Shown here: positions 1-9,400 of the stretch, in pieces
Layout: every line of letters starts with the position of its first letter
Numbering within the stretch: position 1 is the first letter of the stretch
NCBI GenBank assembly: GCA_022821645.1
Contig: JAJEDE010000002.1
Location: 62,001-126,000, forward strand
Reading direction: 5' to 3'
Length of the DNA: 64,000 bases
Source of the DNA: Chloroflexota bacterium
Lineage (GTDB): Bacteria; Chloroflexota; UBA11872
The notes under the pieces: model-generated
Told to the model about the DNA's origin: nothing
Databases searched by the model: none
Seen by the model: only the letters and a program-made list of their open reading frames with translations
Position numbers and translations under genes: made by a program

Positions 1-39
1 CTCGATCTGTTGAGTGATGACCTGGTTCACGACGGACAT
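1..39 (-). CDS. N-terminal fragment of a gene, probably the ABC transporter permease
   Basis: An ATG at 39-37 opens a minus-strand frame that runs off the left edge after 13 codons (MSVVNQVIT...). An in-frame GTG at 30-28 sits about nine bases after an AGGAG stretch and may be the real start, because the AGGAG touches the ATG directly. The only reason to call it a permease is position: it follows the sugar-type substrate-binding protein on the same strand, where the first permease of such operons usually lies. Too little sequence is present for a domain call. Confidence 0.35.
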   Translation of the reverse strand, partial: MSVVNQVITQQIE

Positions 40-121
40 CTCCTCATGTCGTGGAACCCGTCCAGACCCGCCGGCGTACCGGGCGTCGCCGCAGGGAAAA
101 CGTAGCACGACGCGGCACCAG

Positions 122-188
122 GCAGCGCAAGCGCTGCTTCCGAAACGCCGACCGGCCGAAGCCCGAAGGCGTCGGCCGGTCGAGGCGT
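122..188 (-). terminator. intercistronic hairpins after the binding-protein gene
   Basis: Two inverted repeats sit between the binding-protein stop and the next gene. A short one, gcagcg/cgctgc, is at 122-137. A stronger one pairs 145-159 with 172-188 through a gaccggccga/tcggccggtc core plus an acgcc/ggcgt extension with one bulged base and a 12-base loop. There is no T-tract in either direction. A stem-loop behind a binding-protein gene commonly stabilises its mRNA or partly terminates transcription, so the binding protein is made in excess of the permeases; that role is inferred here. Confidence 0.35.
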
Positions 189-214
189 GGCACGCACAAC
201 GCGCCTCTTCGCAT

Positions 215-1774
215 CTAGCTGGGCAGCGTCTTTATGTAGGCCTCGTATGCGTCGTAGTCCTCCTTGGTCGCCTGCAGGACCTTGTCGGACGTCGTGACCA
301 TCCGCTCGATGCTCTGTTCGGCGGTCTCCTCGCCGGCGAACCCAGGATCGGCCGAGCCCCACCAGGCCGCCCACTCCCACCAGTGCGGGTGCGCGCCCTG
401 CCAGTTGCGCTGATCGTCACGCTCACGCATGAGCTTGATATGCAACGTGCCGTAGTTGTCCGGCGGCGGCGCGTTGATCACGTCGCCGTCATAGATCTCC
501 TTGAGCACAGGAGTGCTGCCCTTATCGATGGCGATGCGCTCCTGGACGACGGGTCCCGCCATGAAGAGCAACCACTCGATAGCTTGCTCGGTGCTGCCGG
601 CATTGCCCGCCGCATTCGTCACCGCGTGCGGTTGACCGATATACGAGCCCGGAATCTGCCCTCGCGGTCCTTCAGGGGGCACGATGAGCCCCCAGTGGAA
701 CCGGTCTTTGATGCGGGCCACATTTCCGCCGACGCCGCCGTTGTGCCACCCGTAGAGGACTTTCCCGGCCGAGAATGGGTCGCCGAACTCACCAGAGAAC
801 TCGCCGGCATCCGAAGGCGGGAATGCGTATTTGTCCTTGTGAATGGAATCAATGGCCAGCTGATAGCCCTTGTCGCCGCCTTCGTCGAAGCACTCGAGGT
901 GCAACCCGTCGGCGCTTCGGAAATGCCTGGTCCCGGTGTCGCTCAGGCCGAAGACCCAGCCACCCCAGGTGAGGGCGGGATGCACGTGCATCCACTTGCC
1001 CCACTCGCCGGCTTCGGCGTCGGTCGCTTTCATCGCGGTTTCGACGAAGTCGGTGGTCAGACCGAAGCTGCCCTCAGAGGGCTCGGGGATGCCTTTCGCT
1101 TCAGCCATGTTGTAGTTGAAGATCAGGCCGGTGCAGGCCCCCTGATAGGTCATGCCGAACTGCGGACCTTCAATGGGCTTGTTGGTTGGGGCCGGGATGG
1201 TGTTGAAGAAGTTGACCGTGTATTCATCGGCCGAGAACCACCAGCGCGTGGGATCCCAGTCCGAGTGCTTGCGCATTTCTTCGTTGATCTGCGTGAATCC
1301 ACCGGGCTGAATCCACTGATTAACGAAGCCTGCGTCGAGCAGCGCAATTTCGGCTTGCGTTCCGGCCGTCATCTGGATTCCGAAAGCTTCCTGATAATCC
1401 CCACCCTGAGGCTCGAACTTGATGGGAATGTGCGGGTATGCCTTGGCGAACTGCTCGAGCGCCCACTTCATCGCCGTACCCCGCGGACCGGAGGTGTGGT
1501 CATGGGCTACGCGGATGATGGCGGTCACGGCCTGCGGCCCGGCCTGAACCTCTACGACTTTCTCGACTTCCTTCACGACTTCCTTTGTGACGATCTTCTC
1601 AACTTCCTTGACAACCTCCTGCGTGACGACCTTTTCGACCTCAACTTCCTTTATGACTTCAACGACCTGAGTCTCACCGCAGGCGGCCAGGGCCACGGCG
1701 GCGCTCGCACCTAAGGCGCCGGAGCCAACCAGTTTCAGTATTGACCGTCTGCTCATGTGCCTCTTGCGGTCCAT
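215..1774 (-). CDS. ABC transporter substrate-binding lipoprotein, Tat-exported, sugar type
   Basis: This is an extracytoplasmic solute-binding protein of 519 residues, of the sugar-type (SBP_bac_1-like) class, feeding an ABC importer whose permease probably starts at the left edge of the window. The N terminus carries a twin-arginine signal (SRRSILKLVG) followed by a lipobox ending LAAC, with Cys32 as the lipid attachment site. Residues about 37-75 are repeated EV/KEV/EKV units that should form a charged stalk or coiled coil, a style frequent in Chloroflexota binding proteins. The mature part is Trp- and Gly-rich as in carbohydrate binders (HPHWWEWAAWWG near the C terminus). I chose the ATG at 1774 because GGGAGG lies just upstream and the Tat motif follows at once; the frame stays open 20 codons further. 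The ligand cannot be read from sequence; the neighbouring glycosidase-like gene hints at an oligosaccharide. Confidence 0.9.
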   Translation of the reverse strand: MDRKRHMSRRSILKLVGSGALGASAAVALAACGETQVVEVIKEVEVEKVVTQEVVKEVEKIVTKEVVKEVEKVVEVQAGPQAVTAIIRVAHDHTSGPRGTAMKWALEQFAKAYPHIPIKFEPQGGDYQEAFGIQMTAGTQAEIALLDAGFVNQWIQPGGFTQINEEMRKHSDWDPTRWWFSADEYTVNFFNTIPAPTNKPIEGPQFGMTYQGACTGLIFNYNMAEAKGIPEPSEGSFGLTTDFVETAMKATDAEAGEWGKWMHVHPALTWGGWVFGLSDTGTRHFRSADGLHLECFDEGGDKGYQLAIDSIHKDKYAFPPSDAGEFSGEFGDPFSAGKVLYGWHNGGVGGNVARIKDRFHWGLIVPPEGPRGQIPGSYIGQPHAVTNAAGNAGSTEQAIEWLLFMAGPVVQERIAIDKGSTPVLKEIYDGDVINAPPPDNYGTLHIKLMRERDDQRNWQGAHPHWWEWAAWWGSADPGFAGEETAEQSIERMVTTSDKVLQATKEDYDAYEAYIKTLPS

Positions 1775-2108
1775 TGGCCCCTCCCACTGCGAATACACGA
1801 CACCCGGCCACGCCTCGTGGCCGCATATCGCCACTCCAGACTCCGAAGAGATGATGCGGCACCGAAACTCTCGGCGTCAAGAATCTCGATACCGAATCCC
1901 TTCTGACCGAAGGCGGTCGAAAGGAGTCAAACCTCAGGTGCATCCTCGAGCGGCAAGCAGCAACTGTCGCCACCGCTGCGCCCAGAGGGCCCGGCCAGCG
2001 AAGCTTTTGCGACTTGCGACATTCTCGATCTGGAATGGGGCCCTGAGACCCGTCTGCTAGATTCGCGGCCAGTCGGTGCGACGCTGCGGCGAGCCGCGTG
2101 AGGATGAG
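1775..2108. promoter_or_regulatory. divergent intergenic region
   Basis: This 334-base gap separates the minus-strand transporter operon from the plus-strand glycosidase-like gene, so it must hold promoters for both directions. I see no clear pair of -35/-10 boxes and no operator palindrome that I would defend. The only local signal is GAGGA at 2100-2104, the likely ribosome binding site of the downstream gene. No credible gene is present. Confidence 0.4.
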
Positions 2109-3635
2109 ATGGCTTTCTCGTTTCCGACAGGGGTAGAGCGGCGGACCGATTGTCTCTCGATGATCCTGGGCGAGGATGTCGCCGAGCAGGAGATGATGGC
2201 CTGGCGGTTGGAGCCGGGCGAGCTTGACTCCAACAATCCGCTGGTGACGCCGGCGAGGCCGTGGGACAGCGGCTCGGTGTTTGCGCACGGAACCTTCGCG
2301 CATGACCCGATCGACGGGTTGTGGAAGGCGTGGCACGTCTCGACGCCATTGACAACGGAGTACTTCGAGAATTTCCGGCGGGTGACGCACCTGGCCTCCG
2401 AAGACGGGGTGGAATGGACACGTCCGGAACTTGACCTGTGTCCGCAGCCGGGGTATCCGCGGACGAATATCCTGCTGGACTTCGATTCGGGCGGGCCGAG
2501 CAATTACAGCTCGGTGATGATCGACCCGGAGGCGGAGCCGGAGCGGCGTTACGAGATGTTCGTGATGCGCGATCCCGGCAATACGGCGGCAGGGAGTCCG
2601 GGGTTCGTTCGCGGGTTGCCGCCGCCTCCGCCGGGCGAGACGCACAAGCGGGGCATTTACCGGTATTTCTCGCCGGACGGGATCAACTGGACGGTGAGCG
2701 AAGGCCCGGTGCTGGAAGTGGCGGTGCCGGGGGTGCGGCTGGTGATTCCGTACGAGAATCCGAAGCATACGGCGGATACGACGTATATCTTTCGCGAGCC
2801 GGACGGCACGTATATGGCGACGCACAAGCTGGGCGAGCCGGCGCATCCGGGCGGGCTGGTGCCGTACGACATCTTCGCGGAGGGTCGGCGGGTGATGGCG
2901 CGGCGGACAAGCCCGGACGGGTCGAACTGGAGTCCGTTCGAGACGATTATCCAGCCGGACATTTACGACCCACAGGACATCCAGATCATGGAGTTGTGCG
3001 TGACGCCGGTGCGGAGCGGGTACCTGGGGGTGATCGGGATTTACCTGAACCGGACGCAGACGATGGAGTTGCACCTGGGCGGGAGCGCGGACGGGCGTAT
3101 CTGGGACCGGCGGGTACGGCTGCCGGCGGTGTCGACGGGTGCGCTGGGGGACTACGGCGGCGGGATGCTGTGGCCTTCGCACAACCTGATCGAACACGAC
3201 GGCCGGCACTACATGTACTTCTCGGCGACGGAGGGGTTGCACGGGGATCCGGCGTCGAAGAGTCCCTCGATCTGGCCGTTCTTTTCGGCGATCTGCCGGG
3301 CCAGTTGGGCGGTCAACCGGTACTGGGCGGCGGTTTCGGGTCCGGGCGGGGACGTGGTGGGGACGCTGACGACGCATCCGTTGCCGGTGGGCGGGAAGCA
3401 GTTGCTCCTGAATGCGGCGACTTCGACGGTGACGGAGGGGACGTTGCAGGCGGAGTTGCTGAATCCGGACGGGAACGTGGTGGAAGGGTTCAGCAAGGAC
3501 GATTACATCCCCTGGCACGGGGATAGCACCTCGGCGACAGCGCGCTGGACCGGTGGGACGCGGTCTCCGATGGAGGAGTGCGCGGTGCGGTTCTACCTGG
3601 AGCGGTCGCGCCTGTACGGCTACGCATGGGAGTAG
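2109..3635 (+). CDS. five-bladed beta-propeller glycoside hydrolase-like protein
   Basis: The 508-residue product resembles the GH43/GH32-type five-bladed beta-propeller superfamily (arabinanase/levansucrase/invertase fold). The evidence is repeated blade-like segments with Asp-box style turns such as YFSPDGINW, SEDG/ASEDGVEW and GSADGRIWDRR, together with acidic residues near blade starts (FAHDPIDGLWKAW, HNLIEHDGRHYMYFSA). No signal peptide is visible, so it may act in the cytoplasm on imported sugars or be a non-secreted homologue. The ATG at 2109 is preferred over the upstream GTG at 2076 because a GAGGA site precedes it by about five bases. It is divergent from the sugar-binding lipoprotein and lies 25 bases before the penicillin-acylase-like gene, which suggests an operon with the latter. 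The catalytic residues cannot be assigned with certainty, so the substrate is unknown. Confidence 0.65.
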   Translation: MAFSFPTGVERRTDCLSMILGEDVAEQEMMAWRLEPGELDSNNPLVTPARPWDSGSVFAHGTFAHDPIDGLWKAWHVSTPLTTEYFENFRRVTHLASEDGVEWTRPELDLCPQPGYPRTNILLDFDSGGPSNYSSVMIDPEAEPERRYEMFVMRDPGNTAAGSPGFVRGLPPPPPGETHKRGIYRYFSPDGINWTVSEGPVLEVAVPGVRLVIPYENPKHTADTTYIFREPDGTYMATHKLGEPAHPGGLVPYDIFAEGRRVMARRTSPDGSNWSPFETIIQPDIYDPQDIQIMELCVTPVRSGYLGVIGIYLNRTQTMELHLGGSADGRIWDRRVRLPAVSTGALGDYGGGMLWPSHNLIEHDGRHYMYFSATEGLHGDPASKSPSIWPFFSAICRASWAVNRYWAAVSGPGGDVVGTLTTHPLPVGGKQLLLNAATSTVTEGTLQAELLNPDGNVVEGFSKDDYIPWHGDSTSATARWTGGTRSPMEECAVRFYLERSRLYGYAWE

Positions 3636-3660
3636 AGCCATAGCCATCGACTCGCTGGAG

Positions 3661-6036
3661 ATGCTGCGACGGCTAGGGCGCGGGGCATCTATTGCGGACG
3701 TTCGCTCAGCGGCGGGGTTGACAAGGGATAAGTTCGAAGATTGGTGGGATCGGGAGACGAAGCGCCGGTTGGCGGTGATCGAAGGGGAGACCGCAGGGCC
3801 GGTTGGGGCGGCGGTGGAGATTCAGCGGGACGCCTGCGGTGTGCCGCACATCTTCGCGGAAACGGAGCCGGACCTGTTTGTGGGGTACGGCTACGCGATG
3901 GCGCAGGACCGGCTGTTCCAGATGGATTACCTGCGGCGGCAGGCGTTGGGCCGGTTGTCGGAAGTTCTGGGGCCGGAAGCATACGAGTACGACCTGCTGG
4001 CGCGGACGGTTGGGCTGCATCGAATCGCGGAGGAGGAGACGGCGCGGCTGCCACGCGAGACGGCGGCGAGGTACGAGGCGTTCGCGGCGGGGGTGAACGC
4101 GTTTATCGAAGCGAGCCGGGACGCGCCGCCGATCGAGTTCGACCTGCTGGACTACCGGCCGGAGCCGTGGCGGCCGCTGGATTCGATTGCGCTGCTGGGG
4201 GAGTTTCGCTGGTATCTGACCGGGCGGTTTCCAGTGATCGCGGTGCCGGAGCTGGCGAAGCGCGCGCTGGGAGAAGGGGCGCTGTACCGGGCCTTCCTGA
4301 CGGCGGAGGCGATTGACGAGACGATCCTGCATCCGGGGGATTACGCGAGCGCCGGGCGCGGTGTGGGCGAGCCTCCGATGGGTGGGATTGACGACGGTAC
4401 GGGTAGCAACAACTGGGTGATAGGGCCGAGCCGGAGCACGTCGGGCGGGGCAATGGTGGCGAGTGACCCGCATATCGCGTTTGGCGCGCCGAACTGCTGG
4501 TACCAGGCGCACCTGGTGGGCGGGCGGTTCAACGTGGCGGGGGCCGGGTATGCGGGGGCGCCGGGGATCCTGATCGGTCGAAACCTGCGAGTGGCCTGGG
4601 GGATCACGAACAACATCAGCTCGCAGCGGGACCTCTACCAAGAGCGGACGGACCCGGCGCATCCTGGGGCGTTTCTCTATGACGGTCAGTGGGAACCGGC
4701 TCGGGAGCGGGTGGAAGCCATCGGAGTGCGTGGCGAGGGGGTTCGCGAGGCGGTGGTGCGGTCGTCGCGGAATGGGCCGGTTGTCGACGAGATCCTGCCG
4801 GATTTCGCGCGAGGGACGGGGCCGGTTTCGCTGCGGTGGGTCGGAGCGCTGCCGTGCGGGTGGCCGACGTCGATCCTGGATATGAACGCAGCGGAGTCGT
4901 GCGACGAGTTCGAGCATGCCCTGCGGGGATGGGCGTCGCCGACGCTGAGCATGGTGTTCGGGGATGTGGACGGGGGCTTTGGGTACCGGGCGACAGGCCA
5001 GGTGCCGATTCGGACTCGCGAGGAGCGGGGCTACCGGCGCGGGTGGGACCCGGCCGATGGGTGGCAGGGGATGATTCCGTTTGAGGGCATGCCAGCGGTG
5101 CGTGAGCCGGAGCGTGGATGGGTGGCGACGGCGAACAACCTGCCAGCGGAAGCCGACTTTCCGTTCCCGCTGGCCAACATGTCGCCGACGGGTTACCGGG
5201 CACGGCGCATCCGGCAGATGATCGAGTCGCGCGAGGTTCATAGCCGCGAGGACATGGCCGCGATGCAGTACGACGTGCTGGCGCTGCGGGCGGTGGATGC
5301 GACGCCGGCGCTGGTGCGGATCCTGGACGGGGGCGATGCGCGGTTGCGGTCGGCAGCGGCGGCGCTGCGGGCGTGGGACCGGCGCGTGGAGACCGAGAGC
5401 GCGGCGGCGGCGATCTTTGAAGCGTTCCAGTTCCAGTGGGACGAGGCGGTGGCGGCGGAGCGATTTTCAGCGGATGCCTCGGCCCTGGCGGTCGGCGATC
5501 CGGCTGCATTCGTAGCTGGAGGGATCGGCAGTTTGTCGCTCCGCCTGCTGGGAGATGACGACGTGGGGTGGTTCGCATCGCCAGAAGCGCGGGACGCGGC
5601 GGTGCGGGCGGCGATGGGCCGTGCCCTGGACGATCTCGCGGAGCGGCTGGGTGATGACATGTCGACATGGCGTTGGGGGCGGCTGCACAGGTTGCCGTTG
5701 CAACACCTGCTGTCCGGTCGGGGCGACCTGGGACCGTTGCTGGACCGCGGCGGCGACGCGGTGAGCGGGAACGGCCTGGTGGTGTCGAATACCGGTTCCG
5801 CGCCGGACTTCGTCTCGCGAAGCGGTGCGAATTATCGGCTGTTGGTGGACCTCTCCGAGGCACCGGCCCAGATGTGGTCGCTGGATGCGGCGGGTCCGTC
5901 AGGGCAGCCGGGGAGCCCGCACTATGCGAATCAGACCGGAGATTGGATGAAGGGGCGGTATCAGCGGATCGGCCTGGGTCGTGATGACGTGCGACCGACC
6001 ATCAGGAATACGCTGAGGATTCAGCCGCGGGCGTAG
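3661..6036 (+). CDS. penicillin acylase family Ntn hydrolase
   Basis: This 791-residue protein belongs to the penicillin amidase (peptidase S45) family of N-terminal nucleophile hydrolases, which cleave amides such as beta-lactam side chains or acyl-homoserine lactones after autoproteolysis. The alpha-chain region shows EIQRDACGVPHIFAET and YGYAMAQDRLFQMDYLRRQ. The beta chain should start at Ser249 in TGSNNWVIGPSRS, codon 4405-4407. Downstream are further family segments: SDPHIAF, GYAGAPGILIGRN, VAWGITNN and MVFGDVDGGFGYRATG. Length fits the family, but no signal peptide is visible, unlike the periplasmic relatives. The start is uncertain: ATG 3661 has GGAG directly against it, and the frame is open upstream into the preceding gene. 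Spacing suggests co-transcription with the glycosidase-like gene. The true substrate is unknown. Confidence 0.9.
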   Translation: MLRRLGRGASIADVRSAAGLTRDKFEDWWDRETKRRLAVIEGETAGPVGAAVEIQRDACGVPHIFAETEPDLFVGYGYAMAQDRLFQMDYLRRQALGRLSEVLGPEAYEYDLLARTVGLHRIAEEETARLPRETAARYEAFAAGVNAFIEASRDAPPIEFDLLDYRPEPWRPLDSIALLGEFRWYLTGRFPVIAVPELAKRALGEGALYRAFLTAEAIDETILHPGDYASAGRGVGEPPMGGIDDGTGSNNWVIGPSRSTSGGAMVASDPHIAFGAPNCWYQAHLVGGRFNVAGAGYAGAPGILIGRNLRVAWGITNNISSQRDLYQERTDPAHPGAFLYDGQWEPARERVEAIGVRGEGVREAVVRSSRNGPVVDEILPDFARGTGPVSLRWVGALPCGWPTSILDMNAAESCDEFEHALRGWASPTLSMVFGDVDGGFGYRATGQVPIRTREERGYRRGWDPADGWQGMIPFEGMPAVREPERGWVATANNLPAEADFPFPLANMSPTGYRARRIRQMIESREVHSREDMAAMQYDVLALRAVDATPALVRILDGGDARLRSAAAALRAWDRRVETESAAAAIFEAFQFQWDEAVAAERFSADASALAVGDPAAFVAGGIGSLSLRLLGDDDVGWFASPEARDAAVRAAMGRALDDLAERLGDDMSTWRWGRLHRLPLQHLLSGRGDLGPLLDRGGDAVSGNGLVVSNTGSAPDFVSRSGANYRLLVDLSEAPAQMWSLDAAGPSGQPGSPHYANQTGDWMKGRYQRIGLGRDDVRPTIRNTLRIQPRA

Positions 6037-6474
6037 CCCTGGTCGCGCCGAGGTGCCAGACGATGGACGCTGTCACCATGTGGGATTAAGCAGCCGGCTG
6101 CGCTCGGTAAATCGACGTTGACGCCGTGGCTGAATTCACGGCCAGGTTGCCGCAATTTGCTTCGCCGAGATTTGCCGCCGGTGGGATGGACTGCGACGGC
6201 TTCTGGGCCGGCACGGGCAAGCGACGCTACTCGCGAGAGAGTGGGTTGCGTATTCTTCGGATCAGGTGATGTCTTCGAACGAAACGACGCCCAGGGGTTT
6301 GGCGATGCCTTCACCCAGATACTCCGCTTGCCAGGCAGATAATCGTGTCCTCACGATCGTCGCTGGAACCGAGTGTCGGAGTGCCGGCGGGCAGGTAGAT
6401 TCCGTGGGGCTAAGCACGGTGCGCCGGCACGTGAGGGCACCGGGCCGGGGGGCATTCAGAAGCTCGAGAGGGTT
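6037..6474. other. intergenic region before the PKS gene
   Basis: This 438-base stretch has no gene I can support. Short open frames exist on both strands. One on the minus strand ends at 6262 with a protein-like string (AEYLGEGIAKPLGVVSFEDIT read across 6262-6327), which may be a relic or chance. The PKS promoter should lie here, but I could not pick boxes reliably. The PKS ribosome binding site, GAGAGG, is at about 6465-6472. Confidence 0.4.
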
Positions 6475-9400
6475 ATGAGAGGGCCAGCAGACGAATCACA
6501 GTTTCATGCCGTCCCGGGCGCTCGGCCTGTCGAATCCAGGGCGAGTGCAGGCCAGGGTGGAGAGCCGATTGCGGTTGTGGGGATGGCTTGCCGGTTTCCG
6601 CGGGCACCGAGCGTGGTGGACTTCTGGCGGTTGCTGGAAGCTGGCGAGAGCGGGGTGATCGAGGGCGTTCCGGGTTCCGGCGTTGGGCGTATCGGCGAGC
6701 TCTTCCCGACCGCTGACGTTCAGAGCGAAGGCTGTCGTTTTGGCGCCTACCTCGACGACATCGACCTGTTTGATGCCCCGTTTTTCCGCATATCGCCCGT
6801 CGAGGCGCAACTGCTGGACCCGCAACAGCGGCTGATGCTGGAAACGAGCTGGCGAGCCCTGGAGGATGCGGGGATTGATCCGGATGGGTTGCACGGCAGC
6901 CGCACCGGGGTCTACGCCGGGGTCAGCAACCAGGAATACCGCGAACTGACCCAGAACATCGGCGAGACGGCCGGGCCCGCCGCCAGCCTGTATGCAGTAA
7001 GCGGCACGTCATTCAACACCGCCATTGGTCGCGTCGCCTTCGCGCTGGGTCTGCAGGGACCGGCTATGGCGCTGGATACCGCGTGCTCGTCATCGCTGGT
7101 TGCGATTCACCAGGCGGTGGCCGGGCTGCAGCGGGGCGAGGCGGACCTGGCGCTGGCGGGCGGGGTGCACGTGATGCTGTCCGGGCGGCTGATCGAGCTT
7201 CGCGCCAATGCCCGGATGTTGGCGCCCGACGGACGGTGCAAGACTTTCGACGCCGCCGCCAACGGGTATGTGCGGGGCGAAGGTTGCGGAATCCTGGTGC
7301 TGAAGCGGCTGCGCGAGGCGGAGGCCGACCGCGATCGAATCTGGGGCGTCATCCGTGGATCGGCGGTGAACCAGGACGGGGCCAGCGCGGGGCTGACGGT
7401 GCCAAACGAGACTGCCCAGGAGCAGGTAATTCGAGAAGCGCTGCGGCGGGCGGGCGTTCGGCCGTGCCACGTGGACTACCTGGAGGCGCACGGCACAGGA
7501 ACCGAGGTCGGCGATCCAATCGAATTACGGGCAGCGGCGGCGGCCTATGGTGCAGAGCGCGAGGCGGATCGTCCGCTGCTCATCGGATCGGTCAAGACAA
7601 ACCTTGGCCATCTCGAGCCGGCTGCGGGTACCGCCGGCCTGATCAAGGTGCTACTGGCAATGAACCACGGGGTGATCCCCAAGCACCTGCATTTCCGCGA
7701 TCCCACGCCGGAGTTCGACTGGGAGCGGATCCCGCTGCGCGTCACGTCGGAGGCAACGACCTGGCCGTCGCATGCAAATGGCCCTCCGCTGGCCGGCGTC
7801 AGCGGCTTCGGCTGGTCGGGCACCAACGCACACGTCGTGGTGGAGGGGTACGTGCAGCCGGACGTCGCGTCCAACGGACTCGACGAACACTGGGGCCCGC
7901 CGGGTTTGCCGCGCACGGTTGCCGTTGCGCCTCGGGAGCCGGCAGTGGACGGACGGGCTCGACGCCCGCTAGATATACGTACGTCGCGGTTGTTGTCGCT
8001 GTCCGGAAAGACAGTCCAGGCCCTGCGGGATCTGGCGGGGCGCTACCTTACCTGGCTCGATCAGAAGGCCGAGGCCCTTGCGACTTCGGACGGGGCGGCG
8101 GACCACTTGCTCGCCGACATGGCCTGGACGGCAAGCGTCGGGCGCAGCCACTTCCCAGTCCGTGCGGGCCTGACCTTTCGCGACGCTGAGTCGTTGCGGG
8201 ACGGGCTTCGCGCGCTGGCCGCAGCCACCGAGGAGCCCAGCGAGGCGCCGCCACAGAGCGTGGCGTTCGTCTACACCGGCCAGGGCAGCCAGTGGGTCGG
8301 GATGGGCGAGGACCTGTACCGGAGCGAACCCGTGGTACGGGACGTGCTGGACCGCTGCGACGCGGTCTTCAGGAACGAGCGGGGCACGTCGCTGCTTGAC
8401 GTGATGTTTGGGCGCCCCGGCGCCAAGGGCGACCTTCACAACACGGCCTGGGCGCAGCCTGCGGTGTACGCGTTGGAGTGTGCGTTGACGGCGCTGTGGG
8501 CCAGCGTAGGCATCCGGCCGAGCGTGGCCATGGGCCACAGCCTGGGAGAAATCGCGGCGGCGCAAGCGGCCGGCGTGTTCGGACTGGAGGACGGCATGCG
8601 CTTCGTGACCAAGCGCGGCGCCTCGCTGTCCCTCCGATCGAAGCCAGGCGCCATGGCCGCGATCTTCGCTTCAGAGCCAGAGGTGACCGCAGCGATGCGC
8701 GAGGTCAACGTCGCGTCGGACAGCGTCGGTCTCAGCATCGCGGCCCACAACGGTGCGCATCAGGTTGTCAGCGGCCCGGTGGCCGCCGTTGAAGCCATCG
8801 TGGAGCGATTTGAATCCGAAGAGGTTCGGGTCCGCCGGTTGAATACCAGCCAGGCCTTCCACAGCGCCCTGGTCGAGCCGGCCCTGGGTGAGGTGGAAGC
8901 CGCCCTGAAGGGTGTCTCCATCGCGACCCCGTCGATCACTCTTGTGAGCAACGTCACCGGTCGTGCCGTGGCGTCGGATGAGTTGCTGGACACGACGTAC
9001 TGGCGTCGACACACCCGGCAGCCGGTGGCGTTCGGCCGCAGCGTCGAGGCGCTGGCGGCGCTGGGCGTTGACCTCGTCGTGGAGATAGGCCCGCACGCCG
9101 TCCTGGGCCCGATGGCGACCCTGGCGTGGCCGGAGAGCGCGGGTGAGACCCCTGCGGCGCTTGCCACCCTGCGGCGGCCGCCGAGGGATGCCGCGACGCC
9201 AGAGCCGGAGACCGGCTTTGTCGACGCCGTGGCGGAAGCCTACGAGGCCGGACTGGATATTGACTTCGAGGGATTGTTCGCGGGCGAAACCCGGCGTCGA
9301 ATCTCATTGCCGGGATATCCGTTCCAACGCCAACGCCACTGGGTCGAGACGTCGAAGCGACGGCGCCAGGACGCCGGTCATCCCTTGCTCGGCATCCGGC

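Noticed and set aside
1674-3647. Long open frame of over 600 codons on the minus strand opposite the glycosidase-like gene
   Set aside because: The translation is Arg/Pro/His-rich, low in hydrophobic order and has no motif; it is the antisense shadow of a GC-rich gene.
3706-5241. 511-codon minus-strand frame opposite the penicillin acylase gene
   Set aside because: Arg/Pro/His-rich with no recognisable motif, and the opposite strand encodes the conserved Ntn hydrolase.
6262-6425. Short minus-strand frame ending in a protein-like string before the PKS
   Set aside because: About 50 codons without a clear start or domain; noted as a possible relic only.
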